A stretch of DNA of 64,000 bases from contig NZ_JAATEJ010000007.1 of NCBI RefSeq assembly GCF_012034175.1, positions 124,001 to 188,000 of the forward strand. Reading direction: 5' to 3'. The notes beneath the pieces were generated by a model. It was not told the origin of the DNA and searched no databases. It saw only the letters and a program-made list of their open reading frames with translations. The position numbers were made by a program, and so were the translations under genes. How positions within the stretch are numbered: the stretch's first letter is position 1; each line of letters starts with the position of its first letter. Source of the stretch: Actinacidiphila epipremni (lineage in GTDB: Bacteria; Actinomycetota; Actinomycetes; Streptomycetales; Streptomycetaceae). Below, in pieces: positions 26,412 to 36,211 of this stretch.

Positions 26412-26452
26412 CCCGCCGGTACCGCCCCGCGGGGGAGGGCGGCACCGGCGGG
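26412..26452 (-). terminator. hairpin directly after the CATRA-glycosyltransferase gene
   Basis: CCCGCCGGTACCGCC at 26412-26426 pairs with the 15-base arm at 26438-26452 with one mismatch, around an 11-base GC-rich loop. It begins immediately beyond the stop codon at 26454-26456 of the reverse-strand gene. It is therefore probably its terminator, separating it from the STAND gene that continues in the same direction. Confidence 0.6.
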
Positions 26453-26453
26453 C

Positions 26454-28991
26454 TCAGCCGTCCGCCAGCGCCAGCACCCGCCGGGCCACGTCCGCCCAGG
26501 TCACCGCCTGCTCCACCAGATGCCGGCGGAGCTCCGCGGCACGCCGGAAGGACGTCGGCAGGTCGTACATCACCTGGCCGATCCGCGCCGCCCAGCGCGC
26601 CACGTCCTCCTCGATCCTGGCGGGCTGGCCCGCGACGTCGACGACCACCTGCTCCGCCCACCGCGCCGGCAGCAGCCCGGCCAGCATGATGCCCAGGCCG
26701 CTGCGCCCGCTGACCAGCGCGGGCACCGCGTCGCCCACGGCCTCGGCGCCCACCAGGCCGAAGGACTCCGCCCGCGAGGGCATCAGCACCAGGCTCGCGC
26801 GGGCCAGGTCGGCGGCGATCCGGGCCGGGTCCGGTGTGTACGGCCGCACCGTGACCTCGACCGCGGGGTTGTCGACCAGCGCCTCCACCTCGGCGCGCAC
26901 CGCCTGCGACGTCCCCTCGGCCGCGCCCCGTACCAGCAGCTCCCACCGCCCGAACGCGGACCGCTCGGGCACCGCCCGGCCCAGCGCCCGGCAGGCGATG
27001 TTCAGCCCCTTGCCCTCGTCGTCGGCCATCCGGCCCATCAGCAGGATCTGCGGCACGCCGGCCGGCGGCGGGTGCGGCCCCGGGCGGCCGGTGTCGAACC
27101 CGGGGTCGATCCGCAGCGTGGGCGGCAGGTCCTGGTAGGCGGGCACCCCGCGCTCACGCTCGACCATGCTCTCCAGGCGCGGCCCCACCGGCAGGATGCG
27201 CCAGGCCCCGCGCGCCAGCTCCAGCTCCAGCAGGGTGCGCTCCTCCGCGCGGGCCCCCAGGTCGTGGCCGCGGCCGTCCTTGAACCACTCGTTGCGGTCC
27301 GGCTCGACGTGCAGGAAGTGCAGCCGGCGCGGTACGCCCCCGAAGTGGTCCTCGGTCTGCGCACGGGCCGCCGGGCCGGTCAGCCTGCCGTGGCCGATGA
27401 CCAGGTCGGGTACGACGCCGGCCGGCAGCCGGGCCCGCCGCATCAGCGACGCGGGGCCGGCCAGGTCGGGCCGCGCGGCCTCCACCAGCCGCACCCCCGC
27501 CGCCGCGGCGTCCGCCTGCTCGGCCGGGCCCGCCGCCGGCAGCAGCACGTACACCTCGGCGCCGGCCGCCGCGAGCGCCCGGCACAGCGCCCGGTTGAGG
27601 TTGCTGACCCCGCCGTGCGCCGGCAGCCACTCGTCGACGACGGCGAGCACGCGCACGGGCCCGCGCGGCGCGACGCCGGAAGCCGCCCGCGGACCGCTCG
27701 CCGTACGCGCCACGGGCGCGGCTTCGGACGGCGGGTCGGCGGGGCGTACGGGCCCGGTGGCTTCCAACGGCGAGTCGGCGGGGCGTACGGGCGTGGCGGC
27801 CTCCGGCGGCGGATCGGCGAGAGGTGCGGGCCCGGGCCCGGCGGCCTCCGGCGGCGGGTCCGTGGGGCGTACGGGTTCCGGCTGCGGCTCGGCCGGCGGG
27901 GCCGGTGCGGGGTGCGGGGGGCGGTCGGTGGGGGTGGGCGGGGCGAATCGCAGCAGGGCCGCGTGGTCGGCGAGATCCTGGCGGAACCAGGCCACGAAGT
28001 CCCGGTCGTCGTCGAGCACCCGGCGGTCCGCCAGGGCGCCGGCGCCGGGCGACTCCTCGCACAGCCGCAGGGCCCGCCGCGCGTTGTCCCAGGCGGTGTC
28101 CACAGCCGTCCGCACGGCCGCCAGCCGCTCCGCGGGGGAGTCCAGGTCGACGAAGCGCTCGCCGTACGGCACACGCAGTACGGCCCGCGGCCCCGCGGCC
28201 CCCGGCGGCCCGCCGGCCGCGAGCCGCCGATGGGCCCGCAGCTGGTGGCGCAGCGCCGCCATGTGCATCAGGTAGCGCACGAAGGGCGGCATCGCCATGC
28301 TGCCGTTCGCCGACCAGGCCCACGCCGACAGCCGGCCGTCCTCACCGGGCCGCCCCAGCAGCCGCAGCCGCCGCAGGCTGCGCGGCTCGTCCGACCGGTC
28401 CGCCTCGGTGAGGTCCAGCGTGCCGGGCGCGCCCGCCGCGCTCTTGCCCAGCGCCAGCACCGCGCCGCCCAGGCACCCTCCGCCGAGCGTCCCGTCCGGC
28501 GCGCCGAGGACGCCGGCCATCCGCCGCTCCAGGTCCGGCCAGGCCCGCCCGGGGGCGGCGCCGAGCAGCAGCGAGAGGTTCAGCACCGCGCGGTCACGGC
28601 GTACGAGCATCTGGTCCAGCCCGGTGTGGCTCTGCGCGGCGGCGACCGCCACCGAGCCGTGCACCGGGGCCTGCGGCAGCGCGTCCGGCCGCCGGTGCGG
28701 GGTGGCCGCCCGCACCGGCCGGTCCGCGCCCTGCTGCCGGCCGAAGCGGTCCCACATCGCCCACAGCGACTCCTGCGCGGCTGCCGCGTCCGGCGCGTCC
28801 AGCGGCACGAAGACGTGCGCGGCGATCTCCTGCTCCCCGACTCTCTGCTCCCCGGCCTCCCGCTCCCCGATCGCCTGCTCCCCGGCCTCCCGGCCGGCGG
28901 GCGCCCGCCCGCCGGCGCCCCGCTCCGTGATCTCCTGCTCCGGGACCTCTCGTCCCGCGGTCCTTCGCGCCGCAGCGGGCGGTTCGGGCAT
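26454..28991 (-). CDS. CATRA-like domain fused to a GT4 glycosyltransferase
   Basis: This 845-residue protein has four parts. Residues 1-60 are a charged Glu/Gly/Arg repeat (EAGEQ-type units). About 60-360 resemble the CATRA domain of caspase/TPR conflict systems: AAHVFVPLDAPD, VAVAAAQSHTGLDQMLVRRD, AVLNLSLLLG and MPPFVRYLMHMAALRHQL. A repetitive Pro-rich linker follows. The last 400 residues are a GT-B glycosyltransferase: DEWLPAHGGVSNLNRALCRA, LLMGRMADDEGKGLNIA, and the PSRAESFGLVGAEA E-x7-E donor site. The family 4 call is firm; the CATRA call is from memory. ATG 28991 is chosen; GTG 29003 is possible. The acceptor sugar or protein is unknown. Confidence 0.8.
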   Translation of the reverse strand: MPEPPAAARRTAGREVPEQEITERGAGGRAPAGREAGEQAIGEREAGEQRVGEQEIAAHVFVPLDAPDAAAAQESLWAMWDRFGRQQGADRPVRAATPHRRPDALPQAPVHGSVAVAAAQSHTGLDQMLVRRDRAVLNLSLLLGAAPGRAWPDLERRMAGVLGAPDGTLGGGCLGGAVLALGKSAAGAPGTLDLTEADRSDEPRSLRRLRLLGRPGEDGRLSAWAWSANGSMAMPPFVRYLMHMAALRHQLRAHRRLAAGGPPGAAGPRAVLRVPYGERFVDLDSPAERLAAVRTAVDTAWDNARRALRLCEESPGAGALADRRVLDDDRDFVAWFRQDLADHAALLRFAPPTPTDRPPHPAPAPPAEPQPEPVRPTDPPPEAAGPGPAPLADPPPEAATPVRPADSPLEATGPVRPADPPSEAAPVARTASGPRAASGVAPRGPVRVLAVVDEWLPAHGGVSNLNRALCRALAAAGAEVYVLLPAAGPAEQADAAAAGVRLVEAARPDLAGPASLMRRARLPAGVVPDLVIGHGRLTGPAARAQTEDHFGGVPRRLHFLHVEPDRNEWFKDGRGHDLGARAEERTLLELELARGAWRILPVGPRLESMVERERGVPAYQDLPPTLRIDPGFDTGRPGPHPPPAGVPQILLMGRMADDEGKGLNIACRALGRAVPERSAFGRWELLVRGAAEGTSQAVRAEVEALVDNPAVEVTVRPYTPDPARIAADLARASLVLMPSRAESFGLVGAEAVGDAVPALVSGRSGLGIMLAGLLPARWAEQVVVDVAGQPARIEEDVARWAARIGQVMYDLPTSFRRAAELRRHLVEQAVTWADVARRVLALADG
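27690..27920 (-). repeat. coding repeat: Pro-rich linker of the CATRA-glycosyltransferase
   Basis: Four to five degenerate in-frame units of roughly 40-50 bases, each containing a GGCGGGGCGTACGGG-like core, encode repeats of the form RPADPPPEAAGP. They join the CATRA-like and glycosyltransferase domains. Repeat copy number is likely to vary between strains, changing the spacing of the two domains without breaking the frame. Confidence 0.65.
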
Positions 28992-30763
<1,772 letters not shown>

Positions 30764-30784
30764 CCGGCGGTAGCGTCGGCGGAT

Positions 30785-31240
30785 GTGCCGCTGAACGAAC
30801 TCGACGAACGCATCGTCCACGCGCTGGCCGCCGACGCCCGCCGCACCTACGCCGACGTCGGCGCCGAGGTGGGGCTGTCGGCGCCCGCCGTCAAACGCCG
30901 GGTCGACCGGCTGCTGGCGGCGGGCGCGATCACCGGCTTCACCGTACGGGTGGACCCGGCCGCGCTCGGCTGGCAGACCGAGGCGCTGGTGGAGCTCTAC
31001 TGCCGCCACAACACCTCGCCGGACGACATCAGGCGGGGCCTGGCCCGCTACCCGGAGGTGGCGTCCGCCTCGACCGTGACCGGTGAGGCGGACGCGGTGG
31101 TGCAGGTCTTCGCGGCGGACGTGCGGCACTTCGAGCAGGTGCTGGAGCGGATCGCCGGCGAGCCCTTCGTGACCAGGACCAAGTCGGTGCTGGTCCTCTC
31201 GCCGCTGCTGCGGCGCTACGGGGCGGGCAGCCCGGCATGA
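30785..31240 (+). CDS. Lrp/AsnC-family transcriptional regulator
   Basis: This 151-residue protein has the AsnC-type winged helix (LNELDERIVHALAADARRTY, then VGLSAPAVKRRVDRLLAAGA) and a C-terminal RAM ligand-binding domain containing ASTVTGEADAVVQVFAADV. Lrp/AsnC proteins bind amino acids and form octamers on DNA. The start is GTG at 30785, 22 bases after guaB1. A palindrome beginning 13 bases after its stop could be an operator for this protein acting on the following stress-protein gene. Confidence 0.93.
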   Translation: MPLNELDERIVHALAADARRTYADVGAEVGLSAPAVKRRVDRLLAAGAITGFTVRVDPAALGWQTEALVELYCRHNTSPDDIRRGLARYPEVASASTVTGEADAVVQVFAADVRHFEQVLERIAGEPFVTRTKSVLVLSPLLRRYGAGSPA

Positions 31241-31252
31241 GCCGACCTGGGG

Positions 31253-31309
31253 TTTTGCCAGGTCATGCGGGCGATTGGGCAAAATGTCGGAATTGGCAGG
31301 TTTTGCCAG
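31253..31309. promoter_or_regulatory. TTTTGCC palindromes, candidate operator
   Basis: TTTTGCCA at 31253-31260 faces TGGGCAAAA at 31276-31284, and a second GGCAGGTTTTGCC unit ends at 31307. The three half-sites lie within 57 bases between the AsnC gene and the PRC/DUF2382 gene, in DNA that is much richer in AT than its surroundings. The spacing of inverted half-sites is typical of multi-dimer AsnC/Lrp binding. Which protein binds is inferred. Confidence 0.5.
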
Positions 31310-31371
31310 CACTCCGGGGGTAATCCGATGAGTGACCGTTCCCTGGTCACGGCAGCCCCGAGGAGGCGAGC

Positions 31372-32319
31372 ATGATCACCCGCGAGCAGATACCCCAGGT
31401 GGTGGGCCAACCGGTCCACGATGCCGAAGGGAAGAAGATCGGCGACGCCAAGCACATGTATCTGGACGACAACACCGGCAACCCCGAGTGGGTGACGGTG
31501 AAGACCGGGTTCTTCGGCAGCAACGAGACGTTCGTGCCGACCCGTTCCGCGCGGCTGGTCCAGGACCACCTGGAGGTGCCGTACCCCAAGGAGAAGATCA
31601 AGGGTGCGCCCAATGTGGACGTCGACTCCGGCGGCCACCTGTCGGTGGAGGAGGAGCAGCATCTCTACCGCTACTACGGGATCGAGCGCACCGGTGAGAA
31701 GGGCATGTCCCCGGACAAGTCCGCAGCGGCGGGTACGGCCGGGGCGGCGGGCGCCGGGGGCGCGGCGGCCGGGGCGGCTGCGGGGCGCTCCGCGCGGACC
31801 GGTGCCGGCGGTGAGGCCGGCGGCATGGACAAGTCCGCCGCGGCGGCCGGCACCGGCGCCGGAGCCGGCGCGATGGCCGGCCGCACCGGGGCCCCCGAAC
31901 GCTCCGCCGCGGGCGCCGGGGAGGGCGGCGAGTTCCTGACGCGCTCCGAGGAGGAGATGCACGTCAAGGTCGAGCGGCACGCCGCGGGGAAGGCCAGGCT
32001 GCACAAGTACGTCGAGGTCGAGGACGTCGAGCAGACGGTGCCGCTGCGGCACGAGGAGGTCACGCTCGAACGCGAGCCCCTCAGCCCCGCCGACCGCGAG
32101 GCGCTGCGCACCGGTGCGCAGATCAGCGAGGCGGACCGCTATGTGACCCTGCACGAGGAGAGCCCCGTCGTCGAGACGGAGGTCGTCGCCAAGGAGCGGG
32201 TCCGGATGCGGGTGGAGGAGCAGGTGGAGGAGAAGAAGGTTCGGGGCAGGGTGCGCAAGGAGCGCATCGAAACGGACATGCAGGCCCCGACCGATCCCCT
32301 CCCGGGCGACGAAGCGTAA
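31372..32319 (+). CDS. PRC-barrel and DUF2382 domain stress-type protein
   Basis: This is a 315-residue soluble protein. The N-terminal PRC-barrel (about 1-115) has MITREQIPQVVGQPVHDAEG, IGDAKHMYLDDNTGNPEWVT and VPYPKEKIKGAPNVD. A Gly/Ala-rich linker (about 120-180) follows. The C-terminal DUF2382 (YsnF/AvaK) domain has RSEEEMHVKVERHAAGKARL, VPLRHEEVTLEREPL and VVAKERVRMRVEEQ. Such proteins are often induced by stress, but the mechanism is unknown. ATG at 31372 lies 6 bases after GAGGAGG. The upstream region carries the TTTTGCC palindromes. Confidence 0.92.
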   Translation: MITREQIPQVVGQPVHDAEGKKIGDAKHMYLDDNTGNPEWVTVKTGFFGSNETFVPTRSARLVQDHLEVPYPKEKIKGAPNVDVDSGGHLSVEEEQHLYRYYGIERTGEKGMSPDKSAAAGTAGAAGAGGAAAGAAAGRSARTGAGGEAGGMDKSAAAAGTGAGAGAMAGRTGAPERSAAGAGEGGEFLTRSEEEMHVKVERHAAGKARLHKYVEVEDVEQTVPLRHEEVTLEREPLSPADREALRTGAQISEADRYVTLHEESPVVETEVVAKERVRMRVEEQVEEKKVRGRVRKERIETDMQAPTDPLPGDEA

Positions 32320-33006
32320 CCCTTTTCCCCGAGGGCCCGCCCTCCCCCTCCCCCGGGGAAGCCGGGCCCTCCCCCCTGCCCGGACGCCGGCCTGCGGCTG
32401 CGCCGCGGGCCGGCAAGCCAGGGGCGCGGGGCTGTGTTCTCTGTGCGGCTACCGCCGCGCGGGCGCGACCACCCAGGGGCTGCGGCTGCGCCGGACGGTG
32501 ACAACCAGGGCGCGGGGCTGTGTTTGTTGTGCGGCTGGCGCCGCGTGGGCGCGCTCGGCGGGGGCTTGCGTCTACGTCGGACGCCGACCACCAGGGGCGC
32601 GGGGAACTGCGCGCGCAACCGGTCACCGGCCGGTGGTCCGGATCGGACCGAACAGCCCCTTTGGGTCGGTGACGACCTGCGGGCCGCATGTGGCTGGTCG
32701 CGCAGTTCCCCGCGCCCCTGAAAGGCACCCCGCGGCGCAGCCGCAACCCCCCGCCGGTCGCGCCCGCGCGGCGGTAGCCGCAGGTCGACAACGGCCCCGC
32801 GCTCCTGAAAAAAGCACCCCGCGGCGCAGCCGCGTGTTCCGAAGTGAACAGGTCGGGGCTCCTGGGGGGCCGGGGCGCAATGGATCGGTGGGGGGAGGGG
32901 GAAATGCGCAACGGATGGCGCATAGGTGCGCAAGGGATGGGGGTGGTGGGGGCGGGGGTGGGGTCGTAGCGTCGAGGGGGACTTGGCTTGGGGAAAGAAG
33001 GAACTC
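32320..33006. repeat. second GC-rich inverted-repeat tract
   Basis: These 687 bases are without a supported gene. A perfect 22-base inverted repeat (CAGGGGCGCGGGGAACTGCG core at 32592-32613, complement at 32699-32720) encloses smaller palindromes such as CACCGGCCGGTG and GGACCGAACAG...GGGTCGGT. Further copies of CAGGGGCGCGGGGCTGTG (32430, 32509) and CACCCCGCGGCGCAGCCGC (32727, 32816) flank it. The unit is the same as in the metK-priA tract. The last 100 bases are purine-rich (GGGGGAGGGGGAAATGCGC) and include the davA ribosome-binding site. Confidence 0.8.
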
Positions 33007-33792
33007 TTGCGGATCGCTGTAGCTCAGGGCATCGCGCCCGGGGAGGAGGCGCTCGGCGCGGTGGTGGAGGGGGCGGCCAGGGGCGGGGCGCGGCTCGTGG
33101 TCGCGCCCGAGCTGTCGTGGACGGGCTACGTGCTGGGCCGGGAGGCCGCGCGCGTGGCCGAGCCCGCGGACGGGCCCGCGGCCCAGTGCGCGGCGGCGCT
33201 CGCCCGCAGGTACGGCGTCGCCGTGGTGTACGGCTGGCCCGAGCGCGACGGCACGGCGGTCTACAACAGCACCGCCCTCGTCGGCCCGGACGGCGAGACC
33301 CTCGCGACGTACCGCAAGACGCACCTGTACGGCGAAGAAGAGCGCGCCGCCTTCGCCCCCGGCGGCGACCTCCTCGTGCAGGCCCGCCTCGACGACCTCA
33401 CGATCGGCCTGCTGGTCTGCTACGACATCGAGTTCCCTGAGCCCGCCCGCGCCCACGCGCTCGCCGGCACCGACGTGCTCGCCGTCCCCACCGCGCTGAC
33501 GCGCCCGTACGAGAACGTCCCGCGCGTGCTCGTGCCGGCCCGCGCGTACGAGAACGGGCTCCATGTCGCCTACGCCAACCACTGCGGCCCGCACGGCGGC
33601 CTGGACTTCGCGGGCCTGAGCTGCCTCGCCGGGCCCGACGGCGAGGTGCGGGCCCGGGCCGGCGCGAGCCCCGCGCTGCTGTTCGGCGACGCCGACCGGC
33701 ACAGCGTCGCCGCCGCCCGCGCCGACACCCCTTACCTCACCGACCGCCGCCCCGACCTCTACGCAGACCTCGCCAGGAGCCCCCGCACATGA
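33007..33792 (+). CDS. davA: 5-aminovaleramidase-like carbon-nitrogen hydrolase
   Basis: This 261-residue nitrilase-superfamily amidase has a complete Glu-Lys-Cys triad in APELSWTGY, YRKTHLYG and LLVCYDIEFPEPAR. The overall sequence (RIAVAQG, AVVYGWPERDG, YNSTALVGPDGE, VYANHCG) matches DavA of Pseudomonas, which hydrolyses 5-aminovaleramide to 5-aminovalerate. The start is TTG at 33007, 4-5 bases after AAGGAA; the upstream frame is repeat DNA. It overlaps davB by 4 bases, so the two are translationally coupled, which supports the pathway assignment. Confidence 0.87.
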   Translation: MRIAVAQGIAPGEEALGAVVEGAARGGARLVVAPELSWTGYVLGREAARVAEPADGPAAQCAAALARRYGVAVVYGWPERDGTAVYNSTALVGPDGETLATYRKTHLYGEEERAAFAPGGDLLVQARLDDLTIGLLVCYDIEFPEPARAHALAGTDVLAVPTALTRPYENVPRVLVPARAYENGLHVAYANHCGPHGGLDFAGLSCLAGPDGEVRARAGASPALLFGDADRHSVAAARADTPYLTDRRPDLYADLARSPRT

Positions 33793-35492
33793 CGTCCGTG
33801 CCCACCGCCGTCCACGACGAGCAGCACATCGAGGCGCAGACCGAACCGCCCATCACCATGTTCGGCCCCGACTTCCCCTTCGCCTACGACGACTTCCTCG
33901 CCCACCCCGCGGGCCTGGGCGCGGTGCCGCCCACCGAGCACGGCACCGAGGTCGCGGTGATCGGCGGCGGCCTGTCCGGCATCGTCACGGCGTACGAACT
34001 GCTCAAGATGGGCCTGCGCCCGGTGGTCTACGAGGCCGACCGGATCGGCGGCCGGCTGCGTACCGTCGGCTTCGACGGCTGCGACCCGGCCCTGACCGCC
34101 GAGCTCGGCGCGATGCGCTTCCCGCCGTCCTCCACCGCCTTCTGGCACTACGCCGACCTCGTCGGCCTGGACTCCGCGCCCTTCCCCAACCCGCTCGCCC
34201 CCGGCACCCCCTCCACCGTCGTCGACCTCAAGGGCGAGTCGCACTACGCCACCACGCTGGACGACCTGCCCGAGGTCTACCACCAGGTGATGGACGCCTG
34301 GAACCGCTGCCTGGAGGACGGCGCGGACTTCGCCGCGATGCAGCGCGCCCTGCGCGAGCGGGACGTCCCGGCGATCCGCGCCCTGTGGCACCCGCTGGTG
34401 GAAAAGCTCGACAACCAGACCTTCTACGGCTTCCTGTGCGACTCACCGGCCTTCCGCTCCTTCCGGCACCGGGAGATCTTCGGCCAGGTCGGCTTCGGCA
34501 CCGGCGGCTGGGACACCGACTTCCCCAACTCGATCCTGGAGATCCTGCGGGTCGTCTACACCGGCGCCGACGACGACCACCGCGGCATCGTCGGCGGCAG
34601 CGAGCAGCTGCCGCGCCGGCTGTGGGAGCGGGCACCGGACAAGGCCGTGCACTGGCCGCGCGGCACCTCGCTCGCCTCACTGCACGGCGGCGCGCCCCGC
34701 CCCGCCGTCACCGGCCTGCACCGCACCGCCGGCAACCGGATCACCGTCACCGACGCCACCGGCGACATCCGCTCGTACAAGGCGGTGGTCTTCACCGCGC
34801 AGAGCTGGCTGCTGCTGTCCAAGATCGCCTGCGACGACGCGCTCTTCCCGATCGACCACTGGACGGCGATGGAGCGCACCCACTACATGGAGTCCAGCAA
34901 GCTCTTCGTGCCCGTCGACCGGCCGTTCTGGCGCGACAAGGACCCGCGCACCGGCCGGGACGTGATGTCGATGACGCTCACCGACCGGATGACCCGCGGC
35001 ACCTACCTGCTGGAGGACGGCCCGGACCGGCCGGCCGCGATCTGCCTGTCGTACACCTGGTGCGACGACAGCCTCAAATGGCTGCCGCTGAGCGCGCACG
35101 AGCGCATGGAGGTCATGCTCAAGTCGCTCGGCGAGATATATCCCGGCGTCGACATCAGGAAGCACGTCATCGGCAACCCGGTGACCGTCTCCTGGGAGAA
35201 CGAGCCGTACTTCATGGGCGCGTTCAAGGCGAACCTGCCCGGCCACTACCGCTACCAGCGGCGGCTGTTCACCCACTTCATGCAGGACGCGCTGCCCGCC
35301 GACCGGCGCGGGCTGTTCCTGGCCGGCGACGACATCTCGTGGACGGCCGGCTGGGCCGAGGGCGCGGTGCAGACCGCGCTCAACGCGGTGTGGGGCGTCA
35401 TGCACCACCTCGGCGGCGGCACCGACCCGCTCAACCCCGGGCCCGGCGACGTCTACGACGACATCGCGCCGGTGGCGCTGCCCGAGGACTGA
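33789..35492 (+). CDS. davB: L-lysine 2-monooxygenase-like flavoprotein
   Basis: This 567-residue FAD amine-oxidase-family enzyme has ITMFGPDFPFAYDDFLAHPA, the dinucleotide fold EVAVIGGGLSGIVTAYELLK, YEADRIGGRLR, FGQVGFGTGGWDTDFPNS, MTLTDRMTRGTYL and the C-terminal FAD motif FLAGDDISWTAGWAEGAVQT. These match Pseudomonas DavB residue by residue as far as I can recall. DavB oxidatively decarboxylates L-lysine to 5-aminovaleramide, the substrate of DavA encoded just upstream. Tryptophan 2-monooxygenase is a close relative and an alternative. Its 3' end overlaps the convergent DUF5995 gene by 40 bases. Confidence 0.88.
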   Translation: MTSVPTAVHDEQHIEAQTEPPITMFGPDFPFAYDDFLAHPAGLGAVPPTEHGTEVAVIGGGLSGIVTAYELLKMGLRPVVYEADRIGGRLRTVGFDGCDPALTAELGAMRFPPSSTAFWHYADLVGLDSAPFPNPLAPGTPSTVVDLKGESHYATTLDDLPEVYHQVMDAWNRCLEDGADFAAMQRALRERDVPAIRALWHPLVEKLDNQTFYGFLCDSPAFRSFRHREIFGQVGFGTGGWDTDFPNSILEILRVVYTGADDDHRGIVGGSEQLPRRLWERAPDKAVHWPRGTSLASLHGGAPRPAVTGLHRTAGNRITVTDATGDIRSYKAVVFTAQSWLLLSKIACDDALFPIDHWTAMERTHYMESSKLFVPVDRPFWRDKDPRTGRDVMSMTLTDRMTRGTYLLEDGPDRPAAICLSYTWCDDSLKWLPLSAHERMEVMLKSLGEIYPGVDIRKHVIGNPVTVSWENEPYFMGAFKANLPGHYRYQRRLFTHFMQDALPADRRGLFLAGDDISWTAGWAEGAVQTALNAVWGVMHHLGGGTDPLNPGPGDVYDDIAPVALPED

Positions 35493-36163
35493 CGCCCGCG
35501 CCCGACCGGCGTCAGCAGCAGCCGGCCGACCAGCCCCACGCCCGCGTCGAGCCGGCTCTCGGCCTCGTCGTACGCGTCGGGCAGGCCGCGCAGCGCCCAC
35601 AGCAGCCGGGCCGCCGCCCAGGCCGCGTCCCTGGCCCGGGCCAGCGACCAGGAGCCGACGAGGTGGGTGAGCGGGTCGGCGGCCTCCAGCAGGTCGGGGC
35701 CGGGCATCAGCTCCTCCCTGACCCGCTCCTCGATCGAGGTCAGCACCCCGCCGACCCGGTCGAAGTCGCCCTCCAGGACGCCGAGGCCGCAGCCGGCCGC
35801 CCGGCAGGTGTCGACCACGGCGAGCGCGAGGTCGTGGCCGACATGCGCATTGATGCCGGCCAGCGCGAACTGGAGCGGGCGGATGCCCGGGTGGGCGCGC
35901 ATCGCGAACAGCGGGCGCCAGCACGCCGGCGGGCGGCGCCCCGCCGTGTCGTCCTCGACCGCGGCGAGGAAGCGCCCGGCGAACCGCACCGCGAGGTCGG
36001 CGGCCAGCACCCGGTCGGCGAAGCCGCCGCCCGCGAGCCGCGCCGCGACCTCCTCGGTCACCGAGCCGTACACCCGGGTGAAGACGGCGACCCCGTCCTC
36101 GTACGGCAGCCCCGCCTCGGCACCCCGCATCCGCGCCAGCACACCCGCCACATCCGTCGTCAT
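35453..36163 (-). CDS. DUF5995 family protein
   Basis: This is a 236-residue soluble protein that I recognise as DUF5995 from YEDGVAVFTRVYGSVTEEVA, WRPLFAMRAHPGIRPLQFAL and the conserved AGINAHVGHDLALAVVDTC, with a later SWSLARARDAAWAAARLLWA. The His/Asn-containing NAHVGHDL helix suggests a metal or ligand site, but no activity is established. ATG at 36163 has only a weak ribosome-binding site. The stop lies 40 bases inside the convergent davB gene. Confidence 0.8.
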   Translation of the reverse strand: MTTDVAGVLARMRGAEAGLPYEDGVAVFTRVYGSVTEEVAARLAGGGFADRVLAADLAVRFAGRFLAAVEDDTAGRRPPACWRPLFAMRAHPGIRPLQFALAGINAHVGHDLALAVVDTCRAAGCGLGVLEGDFDRVGGVLTSIEERVREELMPGPDLLEAADPLTHLVGSWSLARARDAAWAAARLLWALRGLPDAYDEAESRLDAGVGLVGRLLLTPVGRGRQSSGSATGAMSS

Positions 36164-36211
36164 GCCCGGCAGTCTCGCCGCCCGGCCCCGCCCGCGGCGG
36201 GCGGCACGCCG

